From Rotaria sordida (lineage: Eukaryota; Rotifera; Eurotatoria; Philodinida; Philodinidae), in contig CAJNOL010000335.1 of the NCBI GenBank assembly GCA_905250125.1, positions 62,001 through 126,000 of the forward strand: DNA of 64,000 bases, read 5' to 3'. The position numbers were made by a program, and so were the translations under genes. The notes beneath the pieces are model-generated. The model saw nothing but the letters and a program-made list of their open reading frames with translations. It was not told the origin of the DNA and did no database searches. Positions 54,401 through 64,000 of this stretch are shown one piece after another. Each line of letters starts with the position of its first letter. Position 1 is the stretch's first letter.

Positions 54401-56682
54401 CTCAATAGGAACTGAAATCTTTTTAGGGTTTTTATTAGAACACTTTGTAGTATCATATAGACACAAAATCATTGAAATTGGAAGATCTAAAGATGTGCCC
54501 TCGTTAGTTTATTCTAGTGAATTAATCTTTGTAGAAGATCGTTGTATAAGATGTTTATTTAATTTTTTCCTCCATGTATATGTTATTGAAGAGAATTAAA
54601 AATAGTTAGGTAGAATGAGAATTTTATGGTTTTTTTTACTGGATTAAAGTTGATTCATTGAGAGAAAAATTTTGATACAGGCTAAAAAAGGAAGTCCTTT
54701 AAAATAAGCTTTAGTGTAAGGAACAATGGACAACTTTATTTTGTTTTATCCTGTTGCACAGAACAAGACATCTTGCAGAACAGACAAAGCTTCTACTTTC
54801 ATTTTCTATTTTGGCGAATAGATGTCGAATTCTTCGTCATCATCTTTCAATCGACTTATTTTTCTTTCCATCGAAATAATATGAATACCTTTTAAACTAA
54901 TAATACATAAAGAAAAACAATGATAAGAAGATCTTATCTAATTATTCTGAGTTAAGACAAGTTTGTTTTTTTTTTAATATAATTAATTGCACTCTCAGGA
55001 ATTAGTTTTTGCGACGTGTTAAAGTATATAATTTTAAATGAATTGATGTAGCACTTTGAGAGATGAAGAGTGAAATTTTTCATGTTATCTTTTTTTAAAA
55101 ATTATTAATGTATCAGTTGTTGGTCCACATCTATTTTAACATTCATAATCAGATATAAAGTCAGCTAGTATTTTTTTTTACAGTAAACTTGTAATCATTG
55201 TTGTCATTCTTCGATTTTCTTTTATTCTCATTTCAATCTTGAAGATATCTTAGTTCATTTAACTGACAATTGTGTGACTTTAGAATTTTAATCAAAAATT
55301 TATTTATTCACTATTGTGTCACTTCAGTTGGCTCACAGTGAAGTAGGTAAAACAAGAGCAAAGTTTGGTATGTCTTGTACTCAAGAGGGAAGTCCCTCAA
55401 CTAATAAGTTGCTTTTGAATTGGAACTATGTGCATCGTGTAGATTTAAATTAGCTATGAATAACCTGAAAAGAACTCTAGCTCTTAGTTTATTGCTGTGG
55501 AGACACTCTAGTTTTACAATATATTTGGGTGTAGATGCCGTTTTCTTTCGAGGAACATCAGGAAAACTGATTTTTGAATTCCGCATAGAAATTTAACACA
55601 GAGACAGACTTTAGCGAGAAGAATTTATTGTAAAAGTTTCTAGGCTTTTGATTTATCCTGAATCTGAATTAAGATCATCGAATGTACCAGATACACTTTT
55701 ACCATAGTCGTATCTTAGGGTAGGAACATTGAAAAGATCTGAAATTTTCATAATAAACTATTCTCGATAAGGCCTGTTCCTACGACGAATTACGGCATCG
55801 AGTTAAAAAAAAATACTGTTAAACTGCAATATCTCCACACCAATAAGCTAAGAGTCCGAACTCTATTCAGGACATTCATAGTTCACTCGAGTCTATAAAA
55901 TGCATATAGTCATGACTCAAAAGCGACCAATCACTTGTGAGACTTTCTTGTTCAGCTCTGATGAAAATATTTCATGTAGTACATTTCTGTATTTTAATTA
56001 CAACTATCTCAATTCAAACTATTAGAAAGTATCATTTATCAAAAAATCTTTTAAGCAAAGTTTTGTAAAATCGATATTTGTCTTCTTTTTTGACATATAT
56101 TTACAAATGATAGAAACCTGTTCTAATTCAAATATGTCAAGTTAAAAAAAAAACGAATAGTTTTTGAAAAACTTCGTCTCATGTAAAGAATAGCTATTCG
56201 AAAAATATTTACAGTCTTTAATTCGTTTCAGTTCTAACTTGTTATAATTCGCAATGTTTTAGAAAATTTAATTTTCTACAGCAAAACAAAATCAAAAACT
56301 ACCCTAATGTATCATTCTGAGAGATTATAAATGGCAAAAAAAAGAGCTTATGTTGTTTAGTACAAATAAATCGTTTTAATTTATTCAAATATTTGTTCAC
56401 AACTATTTTTATCTTCTTCAATAATATCTAAGTATCCAACAGAGAAGAAAATATATAGATAATTGACGTCGTTCAAGAGAACGATTAAAATTCAAATACT
56501 TATTTATTTTTCATTTTTAGACACCTGATTATGATGAAAATGTTCGTGTTCGTTGTAAAGTTTGTGGTGAAATACTTCAAGGACGAAGCCGTTTTTCACA
56601 ACATGTATTAACAATGCATTCACATCTTGTAAAAAATAATATAGCCAATATAAAACAACAGCCGACTACGGTAGTTCGATGA
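51407..56682 (+). CDS. RREB1/Hindsight-like C2H2 zinc-finger protein (5 exons)
   Basis: Exons 51407-51541, 51596-52561, 52626-52716, 53584-54140 and 56521-56682 keep frame and give about 636 residues. Three C2H2 fingers lie at residues 69-90, 97-118 and 170-191; a fourth is at 595-616. The first two and the linker to the third follow human RREB1 closely: CLKIFVCDYGLNYH (CFKEFVCKYGLETH), C..CNIKFRTHRALKNH (C..CCVTFRTHRGLLRH), and IAFSTKQFPFIAKNACE ([20 protein letters not shown]). RREB1 is a nuclear transcription factor downstream of Ras/MAPK and JNK. This protein is far shorter, with only four fingers and a low-complexity Ser/Arg/Gln/Asn-rich middle, so many RREB1 fingers are missing. Introns 3 (867 bp) and 4 (2380 bp) are long; intron 4 holds two foldback elements. 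Confidence 0.82.
54214..54503. mobile_element. Foldback element, family B copy 2, in intron 4 of the zinc-finger gene
   Basis: A 290-bp near-palindrome. Left arm: CGAGGGAACC, then TTGCCTATAGATACTACATA and GTGTTCAAATAAAAACC. Right arm inverted: CGAGGGCACATC, then TGTCTATATGATACTACAAA and GTGTTCTAATAAAAACC. Arms are about 95 bp and the loop about 100 bp. Related to 40855-41260. No coding capacity. Confidence 0.83.
55320..55955. mobile_element. Foldback element, family E, in intron 4 of the zinc-finger gene
   Basis: About 635 bp. The left arm contains CTATGAATAACCTGAAAAGA and TTATTGCTGTGGAGACACTC; the right arm, inverted, contains CTATGAATGTCCTGAATAGA and TTATTGGTGTGGAGATATTG. Both continue to a GATGCCG segment. 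Similarity is lower than in families A and D, suggesting an older insertion. No transposase frame. Confidence 0.65.
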
Positions 56683-56689
56683 GATATAC

Positions 56690-57940
56690 ACAATGCTCTA
56701 TATTAAAGATTAGTTCGTCTTTCGTTTTTTCAAAGCTATTTGACTGAAGTTGATTTTAAAATATCGAAAAAACTGAACACAAAACTTCTTCAATAAGAAT
56801 GCCAGGTTATCAAAAAAAAAAAAAACAATGTTTGCAACTGTTTTCTTTTCCTTGTGTTTTCTGGATTTTGTTTGTGGCCTTTTTTTTGTGCGTATGTCAA
56901 TAAAATGATATGAATGAACTACTTTTTTTTTTTTATTACGACAGAGATAGATGATGGAGGCGAAAACAATGAGGTTTGAATGAGCAAGAGTAGACCGTGT
57001 CTTATCAGGTGTCGGAGGACTGATGGGGAGGCATCTCACCGAAGACCGAGTAGGTCTTCCCAGAATTTGTGGTTCTTCCATGTATTTGTGTCTGTGCTCT
57101 CAAAGATAGATGTTCGCTCTCACGGAGTTTTAAGTCATTCCTTTGAAAGAGAAAGTCTAGATAAAACACTGTGACCAGACTCAAACACTTGTTTCTCATT
57201 CTACTAGATTAATAAATCTATGCAATGCATTCAAAGTCTAGTATAAAAGTCAATATTTTCACCGACTCACAGTAATATTTGTCCATTGAGACAGATTTTC
57301 AAGACGTTTTTGAGAAGGTAATGACTTTTTTTATGACTAAATGCTGAATCGTATTTAAGTGATGACTCGAACTTGCATTCCTTAGTTACAATTAAGATAG
57401 AACTATGCAAGAAACTTAACTTAGATCATCTGGAAATTTCTACCAATAATCTTCTATGTCTTCATTATACAAACATACATAACCTTTAAATATGTTCAGC
57501 ACCGTGCACCATCTGCGCACTAATAGAATTGTTTTTTTTTGTGCACACAGCTGCTCGGATGTCATTCTCTTCTCGGTAAAGCAGATCGAAAACGCTTCCT
57601 TTGAAGATCAAAATTTGTCGAAAACAAACGTGGACATGTTTCTTTAAGTGCACGTATTTTGAAACGAATTGCCATTTCTTTTCTAATCTACATCGGTGTT
57701 AAAAGCTAAAAAATTTGATTTCGAAACAAAAAGCAAGTGTTTCATATACATGGCATTCGGAAAAAGTCGTCGTCTGCCTTCACCAATTGTCGATGCCAGA
57801 ATTAAAGAGGCGTGAGTATAGCGCCAATAATTCAAGGAAACAAGAAGTTATGAATATATAGTTTTCATTAACCGATAAAGGACTCTAAGAAATGTAAACG
57901 TATAGAGAAACCAAGGATTATAGTACTCTCTACAATACTT
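56690..57940. other. Interval downstream of the zinc-finger gene with possible gene fragments
   Basis: On the minus strand near 57100-57060 the peptide GRTTNSGKTYSVFGE resembles the kinesin motor P-loop (TNSGKTYT in the kinesin-6 group), but neighbouring motor motifs are absent and a stop follows. On the plus strand 57749-57811 (MAFGKSRRLPSPIVDARIKE) ends in a good GTGAGTA donor and could be a first exon, but no second exon was found. Neither is strong enough to annotate as a gene. Confidence 0.3.
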
Positions 57941-57949
57941 TATTTGTGA

Positions 57950-58630
57950 AATTTGTTAAAGAATAGGCTCATTCGAATATATGAGATCTGAATCAATCGG
58001 ATTGAAATTTGTAGAGTACATAGCCCAAAGGTAGTTCAATGTGTCCTGAAAATTTTACCGAAAAATCTCTTAACGGACTTGAATGACATAGACGTCATTA
58101 GCATTCCCAGCAAAAGACTCCAGTGTACGTTCTATTTGAGCTAATGGGCTCATCTTTTGTATGGATAAATATCGTAGCCTAGAATTCAATTCAATGCAGT
58201 AACATCATAACTCATTCACAGGAATGAGGAAAATGCAACAAAACACTAATTTTTAATCTCTACAACTTTCAGAGTAGAACACGCCGGCTTTCTTGGAGAA
58301 AAATATAATCCCTAGTAGTATTTTCGTCGATTTTCCTCATTTGTGCGAGCAAGTTATGACGTGATCGCATTGTATTGAAGTCTAGACTACGATATTCGTT
58401 CACACAAAAGATCAGTCCGTTAACTCAAATAGGACGTGCATCGAGACCTTCTACAGAACGAGCTGATAACTTCGGTACTATTGAAATCCTATAAGAGTTT
58501 TTGTCGATGAAATTTTTAGGGCACATTAGACTACCGTTGGGTTACATACACTACAAATTTAAATCCGATTCATTCAGATTTCATGATCCAACGAGTCTAT
58601 TCTTTAAGCAATTTCGCACATAAAATTTTC
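57950..58630. mobile_element. Foldback element, family D
   Basis: A near-palindrome of about 680 bp with arms of about 335 bp meeting near 58285. Left arm: TCTGAATCAATCGGATTGAA, GTTCTATTTGAGCTAATGGG and AATATCGTAGCCTAGA. Right arm inverted: TCTGAATGAATCGGATTTAA, GTCCTATTTGAGTTAACGGA and AATATCGTAGTCTAGA. Only a few bases separate the arms, so a single strand would form an almost complete hairpin. No open frame of note. Confidence 0.85.
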
Positions 58631-58967
58631 TGAAGAGTACTACAAGCTTTGATTTCTGTATACTCTCATATCCCTGAGGTTCCTCTATCGATTAATGAAA
58701 ACCACATATTTACAATTTCTTGAATTATTTGCATCATTTATCGAATGGCTAGAGTAGAATGAAATGTAAAGCTATTGATCTTATATGTAGAAAAATAAAA
58801 CAACTTGAATAAATTATAATTCATATTTAAAATTTTTATTTATCAAAATATTCTAGCATTTAAACTTATAACAAAAAAAGTGAATTCAAATTTCAAAAAC
58901 ATTTAGTTGCATAACTAAAACGTAATGGAGTTAAACGGATTGATAAAAATATCGAAGATGAATTTGA

Positions 58968-61900
58968 TTAAATAAAATCTCTGATAAATTTTTCAATAAA
59001 TGGTAATATTTGTTTACGAGATGCATGAACATTTTTTTGATCAAAAAATTTAATATGTTGGTGATTCATCGGTAAAGTACGTTCATGTAAATTAAGTTTA
59101 AGTTCTTTCCTTTGAATATATTCATAAATCGGTTGTATGTATTCAATTTTTTTAATATAAAAACCTAATTGACGTTTTGTTTCTTCGTTCTTAATTTCTA
59201 CAGAAGTCATAATAACACCATCAGCATTATCATTTTTTAATAAAAATTCATTTATATCGTTCATTGTTTTTAACTCTCCAATTAATTTCTAAGAAAAGAC
59301 AAAGGTGAAATAATAAGAATATATTACCTAATCTTCCCCACAGAATAGAAGTCCAATCTCAAGCTGATAATCTTCCAAATGTAATAGAATCCCACTTTAG
59401 CTGAATGAACGCAAAATAGTCATGTAAATCATCTTCAATACTGTTACCGTTTTAGGATTACACATAGTCTAGAAATGAAACGAAGTAAATTTTGATTAAG
59501 GTAACAGAAATATAAACAAATCTTTAACTGAAAAATGAAACATCTCACAAAACTGAACGATGATCGATTGAAATTACATGACCAATTTTTGGACTCAAAA
59601 AAAGTGCTAGTATGAGATGAGTGCAATATACATTATCGAAACATTCATAAGATCTGAACTACCTGTTTCACAAGAATGAGAAACTCTCATTTGGTAGTAA
59701 AAAGTTTATTTTATAATTCTTTCAAGCTAATTGAAATAGATCTTCTTGTGTTTCTGAACTGTACAAAAGTGTTGATAGATGCCTCATACATGTTTTTTCT
59801 CAACTTCTCCAAAGCTCAATTATTTTTCAAAGCAAAATATTAAAGGTGGGGATCCCTCATACAACACACCCTCAAATTTAGTCAGTTTATAGGAAGTCCC
59901 TCCAAGTATCTAAATATTAATGTATCGTTTGGATTGGATAAGATCTAACAGAGGTTATGAAATTTACAAAATTTGATGTCAGCAGAAGAAGTAATCCTCA
60001 TCAAGTCTCCTACTCGTACAATGTCTTTCAGAAAATTTTTCTTTCAGAAGAAATGTCATTCTCCTAAAATTGAAGGCACCACAATGCGTCAGAAGATGAA
60101 GTCCAGCGTACCATGATAAATAGAGGTTTTGTGAAACGTTAAATTATAAGTTTTAGCATTATTCGTTTTCAATAAAATTTTGTATGTACAAGTGCCTGAT
60201 CATCAGGTATATTATCTCCAAATTACACGACAATTGGATGTTGTATTGAAGAAATATAAAAACAATTAATCCGTGCCATAATTTTGATATAACATAGAAT
60301 ATGCAAAAATCACTGAAAACATCGACATTTTAATTCTAAAATACCATTATTTTCAGTGATCTTTTTCATCTTCTAAACTATATCAAAATTACCAAAAATA
60401 AATTTTATATTTCTTTAATACAGCGTCCAATTTGGATAGACACTTGTACATACAAACTTTCATTCAAAACAAGTCATGCTAAAGTGTATAACTTCACAGT
60501 CTCTATTTTTCATAGTATGCTAGACCTCACTCTCAAACATATATCTTAGAGCCTTGAACTTCAGGAGAACGACATTTCTTCTGAAAGAAAAATTTCCTGA
60601 AAAGCATTGTAAGAGTAGGAGATTTAATAAGGATTACTTTTTTCTACTGACATCAAATAAGCAAATTCCCTAACTTCTGTTAGATCTTATTCAATCCAAA
60701 AGATATTATAATATTCTGACATTTGAAAGTTTTCTCTGCAAGCGAACCAAATTTGAGAGCATATTGTAGGGGGTATCTCTCTTAAGATGCACGAAATATT
60801 GATGACAGATGAACATGTGAATGAGAAAAGTAGCGTAATGAACGCATTACTCAAGTTATCTGATAACATGGAACTAGAAACGTATAGAAGTCAATTCTTG
60901 GTCCATCGAGAACTATCAAAGTTCTCAGACAGTTTGAAAACTTCAATTTATCGAATCTTGTGCACTTCTGTGCTTGCAAGCGGAATCGAATCATAGCTAC
61001 AAGACAAAAAAAGTTGATCGCAATAGAAGCCCATCTAAAATTTTGACTTGCGAAATAAGTTCAAAATTCAGTGAACTACTATTCTATGAGAAGGCTTACT
61101 TCAACTGTATAATTCGTTGGTAAGCTGGACATAATAAGACGCAAATTTGGTGTAACAATTTGTTTAGCATCTTTTTGTAATAAATCTTGAACCGATAATC
61201 CTATATATTTAATTTTTAAATATATTTTTATTTGTTTAAAAAATTTCATTTACCTGTTACATCACAAGAACTTTGTCTTAAATTTCTATATAATTCTGAA
61301 TCATCAGCAGAGTGTGAACGAAAATTTTGAAGCTTTGCATAGATTTGCCAATCTTTTTCTGTTGTTTTACCAGCACTTGGTGAAAAATTAATTGTATCAA
61401 ATAAAATTGGTCCTTGAAGAAAGAAAAGAAAAATAAATTTTTTTCTTAAATTTCTTTTGTTTATTTAATTAACAGTTAATAAATATGCAATTTCTTCTGT
61501 CATTTGAAAATTTGATGTAAGTAATTTTTCAGCAATTAATGTACAACATGAACCAACTAGTTCAATTTTAATTGCCGATGAACTGATTCATAAAACAAAA
61601 TAAAAGAATTTTTGTTTGAACAAACAAAAAACAATTGTTTTTTCAATACTTTTGTAAAATAATTGAATCTTCTTTTATTTGATGATGATCAATTATTTCT
61701 ATTACAACTTTATTTAATTGTGAACGTAAATAATGATGATCAACAAGAATTATTTCAAGTTTTTTCTTATCATATAATTCATTTAAATTAATATCATCAA
61801 TAAATATAACATTTGAATAATTCTCTTTCAGAAACCAACGAATTTCAGTACGTAAACGAAATGTTGATGGATTAGTATTCATTATAGGTAAATAAAGAAT

Positions 61901-62199
61901 TTCATTTTGATTTGAACAAGTCTAATTTTGAAAACTCAATGATTAAATTCAATAATTTTATTTTATTTTATTTAACATACAATATGAAGAAAATATGCAT
62001 AGACGCAAGCACTTATAGTTGAATCCAAATCACAAGATTCATTACCCAAAACGATTCGTATCAGACGAAATTGATTAATGTTAGTCTTTTAATTGAATAT
62101 AGATATATTTTCAATTAATAATGAGCAATATTTTTCTATCACAATGTATTGATTTTCAAGTTCCCGTATTCTCAAAATTAGTTTTTCGATATAGTACAT
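58968..62199 (-). CDS. PRUNE1: Prune homologue, DHH/DHHA2 phosphoesterase (multi-exon)
   Basis: Minus-strand exons encode prune, a DHH-superfamily short-chain exopolyphosphatase/phosphodiesterase of the cytosol. Landmarks in order: VLGNESCDLDST (first metal-site motif), LPIMNTNPSTFRLRTEI, the LVDHH motif (DHH signature), EIIDHHQ, ELVGSCCTLIAEKLL, PILFDTINFSPSAGK, SCDVTGLSVQDLLQKDAK, then the DHHA2 domain ending VHASRKQILPFIEKFI and stop at 58968. Known 3' exons include 61921 onward and 59288-58968. The first exon is tentative: ATG at 62199, exon to 62143, 57-bp intron (GTGATA donor), exon 62085-61981; without this intron a TAA interrupts the frame. The 1811-bp intron 61099-59289 contains a long foldback element. 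The human C-terminal extension beyond DHHA2 is absent. Confidence 0.9.
59845..60785. mobile_element. Foldback element, family F, in a PRUNE intron
   Basis: About 940 bp, a nearly complete palindrome centred close to 60320 with arms of about 450 bp. Left arm: ATAAGATCTAACAGAGGTTA, TTTTTCTTTCAGAAGAAATG, GTATGTACAAGTGCCTGATC. Right arm inverted: ATAAGATCTAACAGAAGTTA, TTTTTCTTTCAGAAGAAATG, GTATGTACAAGTGTCTATCC. Loop sequence near 60310-60345 (CACTGAAAAC / ATTTTCAGTG) pairs as well. No transposase frame. PRUNE splice sites are untouched. Confidence 0.85.
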
Positions 62200-62346
62200 G
62201 GAATTTTAATGAAAGTTTTTAGTTATGTTAAATCAATAGAGGTATCCATAAAGCTTAATTATCATTTCCAAAGTTTAACATTAAAAAATTGTCCGAACAT
62301 CAACGTTTAGAATACTTCTTAGACGTGCAATTTAATTTCCAGTATA

Positions 62347-62926
62347 TAGTGACGAATAAAAATTTTGAGCAGTTGTATTTTTGGGTTCTCTTCTCGATGG
62401 TAATAGTTAGGAGGAGTTTGAAAAAACATTTGAGTCTCTAAAAGGATTCTCTATCAAGATTGGTGAATCTAAAAACTTCAATAGAACTGCTTGGATGGGA
62501 ATGTCTGAAAAACCAAGATCTTCAAAACCAGTTTTCTGACATCTATTTGAAGCTTTTTTGAAATGATTTTATTTGATAGAGCAAAATGAGATGTCTCAAC
62601 TCTCTTCATTATATTCCTACATCGAACTGCATTCAATATTTACCGAAGACCCAAGAAGCATTTTTCCTTTGTTTTTATGAAAAATTTCAATCATTTTTGT
62701 CGTGTTTACCGCTTTGAAACCGTCTATAAATTGAATGCAGTTCGACAAAGAAAGGTCATGAAGAGAGTCGAAACATCTCATTTTGCTTTCTCAAATAAAA
62801 TCATTCCCACAAAGCATCAAATGAGTTCTAAAAACTGATTTTCCAGACATTCTCGTCCAAGCAATCCCATTGAAGTTTTTAGAAATAGTCAAAAATACAA
62901 TAGCCATAAACTTATATCCGTCACTA
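62347..62926. mobile_element. Foldback element, family A copy 2
   Basis: A 580-bp near-palindrome flanked by TA (62345-62346 and 62927-62928). Ends: TAGTGACGAATAAAAATTTT at left and TAGTGACGGATATAAGTTTA (inverted) at right. Arms include TTCTCGATGGTAATAGTTAG, CTATCAAGATTGGTGAATCT and the central pair CTGCATTCAAT / ATTGAATGCAG. It shares these blocks with copy 1 at 31244-31947. It lies about 150 bp upstream of the proposed PRUNE start. Confidence 0.85.
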
Positions 62927-62934
62927 TACGTCAA

Positions 62935-64000
62935 ATGACAGACTATGAGGTTCTTTTGATGGAAAGAAAGCTCTACACTACTTCGAATAAGAGGAAGGAC
63001 TTTATGAATTGATACTGTTTTCTTTTTATTTTCTGGAAGTCAAAACCTAGAAGATCTAGAAATATCATATCAAACTGTTTAGAGAAACTACCTAGGAATG
63101 CAATAATTGTGATAACCAGTCCACCGGTAACAGCTAATAGAAATTTTCTGCATTTGATCTTTTTTGTCAAGAAAAATCTATGTTACGAAAATAAAGATTG
63201 TCAGGTTTGAGAAATCATACTCGAATATTTTCAGAAATCGATTAGGAATTCAGACTCCTCGAGAATGACAATCTTTAGTTAAATGTAATAGATAATCATT
63301 ATGTTTGTAAAATAGACTTTTCTTGACGAGAAAATCAAACTCACACATTTTTCATTAGGTATTACATGCGGCTAGTAAATACCGATTACCAGTCCATAAT
63401 TGTTATCGGTTCGAATCACTAAACCATGATCATAATTACATTTCTAAAAATCTACCTTATGTTTATCATTGATCTCTCTTTTCTCATCCTAAATGCAAGT
63501 ACTATATTATCGAATGAAAAAATCCCTGAGTACTCTTGAACAAAATGTACTGAAAAGATATTTATTAAGAGTTTGATCATCAATACAAAAGTTTGGTTTA
63601 AGGGAAACATTAAAAATTTTTATCTCGCATTTTTCTTGCTTATCATTAGACACGATCGTGTTAAATATCAAACACTAAACTTATCCAAACCATATTATAC
63701 TATGTTTCTAGTAATACATACAATTAATAGCAGATGCCAGTACTCAGTTTTTACCTAGATTTACACAGGAATACTACCATAGATATCTTTAGACACTTCC
63801 GATATATCTCTCAGAAATGTTTCAAAATTAAAAATTTATTTTTATGAATTATTAAAGAAAAAAGATATCTTCGAAGATGCACCTCGATATTTATCTCAAA
63901 CATGGCAATTTTTGACGAGAAATCATTTAGTATTTATCAATACATTGTAGAAAAATATTTATCATTCTACATGCAAATGCTTTTCTCCTACCAATTGTAA
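62935..64000. other. Window end, no gene recognised
   Basis: AT-rich sequence. A small inverted pair (GTCAAGAAAAATCTATGTTA near 63166 and its partner near 63308-63332) encloses about 170 bp with a second nested pair AAAGATTGTCA / TGACAATCTTT, a possible small MITE. No coding region can be supported. Confidence 0.35.

Overview
The window is AT-rich nuclear DNA from a small-genome invertebrate. Genes are split by many short GT-AG introns (mostly 50-70 bp), intergenic DNA is low-complexity, and several decayed gene copies are present. This fits a bdelloid rotifer (Adineta/Rotaria type) best. That is an inference from architecture, not a proven assignment.

Layout. 1-233: 5' end of a Gln-rich gene on the minus strand, running off the window. 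0.24-12.6 kb: gene-poor, with an SF3B1-like pseudogene (+), an NDUFS7-like pseudogene (-), an AATCGATT-rich array, and a ~525-bp-arm palindrome whose right arm is the promoter and start of a secreted-protein gene (10351-11451). 12.6-14.5 kb: a 32-bp minisatellite, then a complete non-autonomous hAT-type element with an 8-bp target duplication. 18.2-19.6 kb: an intact five-exon VAP/MSP-domain gene. 20.3-21.8 kb: an unidentified decayed gene. 24.0-33.9 kb: MITD1 (seven exons, with a decayed lectin/CUB receptor gene inside intron 2 and a pogo-like element in intron 5), then P5C reductase 176 bp downstream, then TMEM70. 39.0-45.7 kb: the histone chaperone SPT16 (-). 46.4-48.6 kb: a secreted VWC-like protein with four repeated modules on phase-1 exons (-). 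49.6-50.3 kb: eIF3j (+). 51.4-56.7 kb: an RREB1/Hindsight-like zinc-finger gene (+). 59.0-62.2 kb: PRUNE, a DHH phosphoesterase (-).

How the genes relate. The intact genes are mostly housekeeping (proline synthesis, ESCRT-linked cytokinesis, ATP synthase assembly, chromatin, translation, phosphoesterase) and form no single pathway. The MITD1-P5CR pair is close enough, and the spacer lacks a polyadenylation signal, to be a candidate operon. Several genes have a splice acceptor just upstream of the ATG, consistent with spliced-leader trans-splicing or 5'-UTR introns.

The most striking feature is a set of long foldback elements: near-palindromes of about 0.3-1.2 kb with arms of roughly 100-525 bp, no recognisable transposase, and at least eight families by eye. 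Most lie inside introns of otherwise intact genes or in short intergenic spaces.
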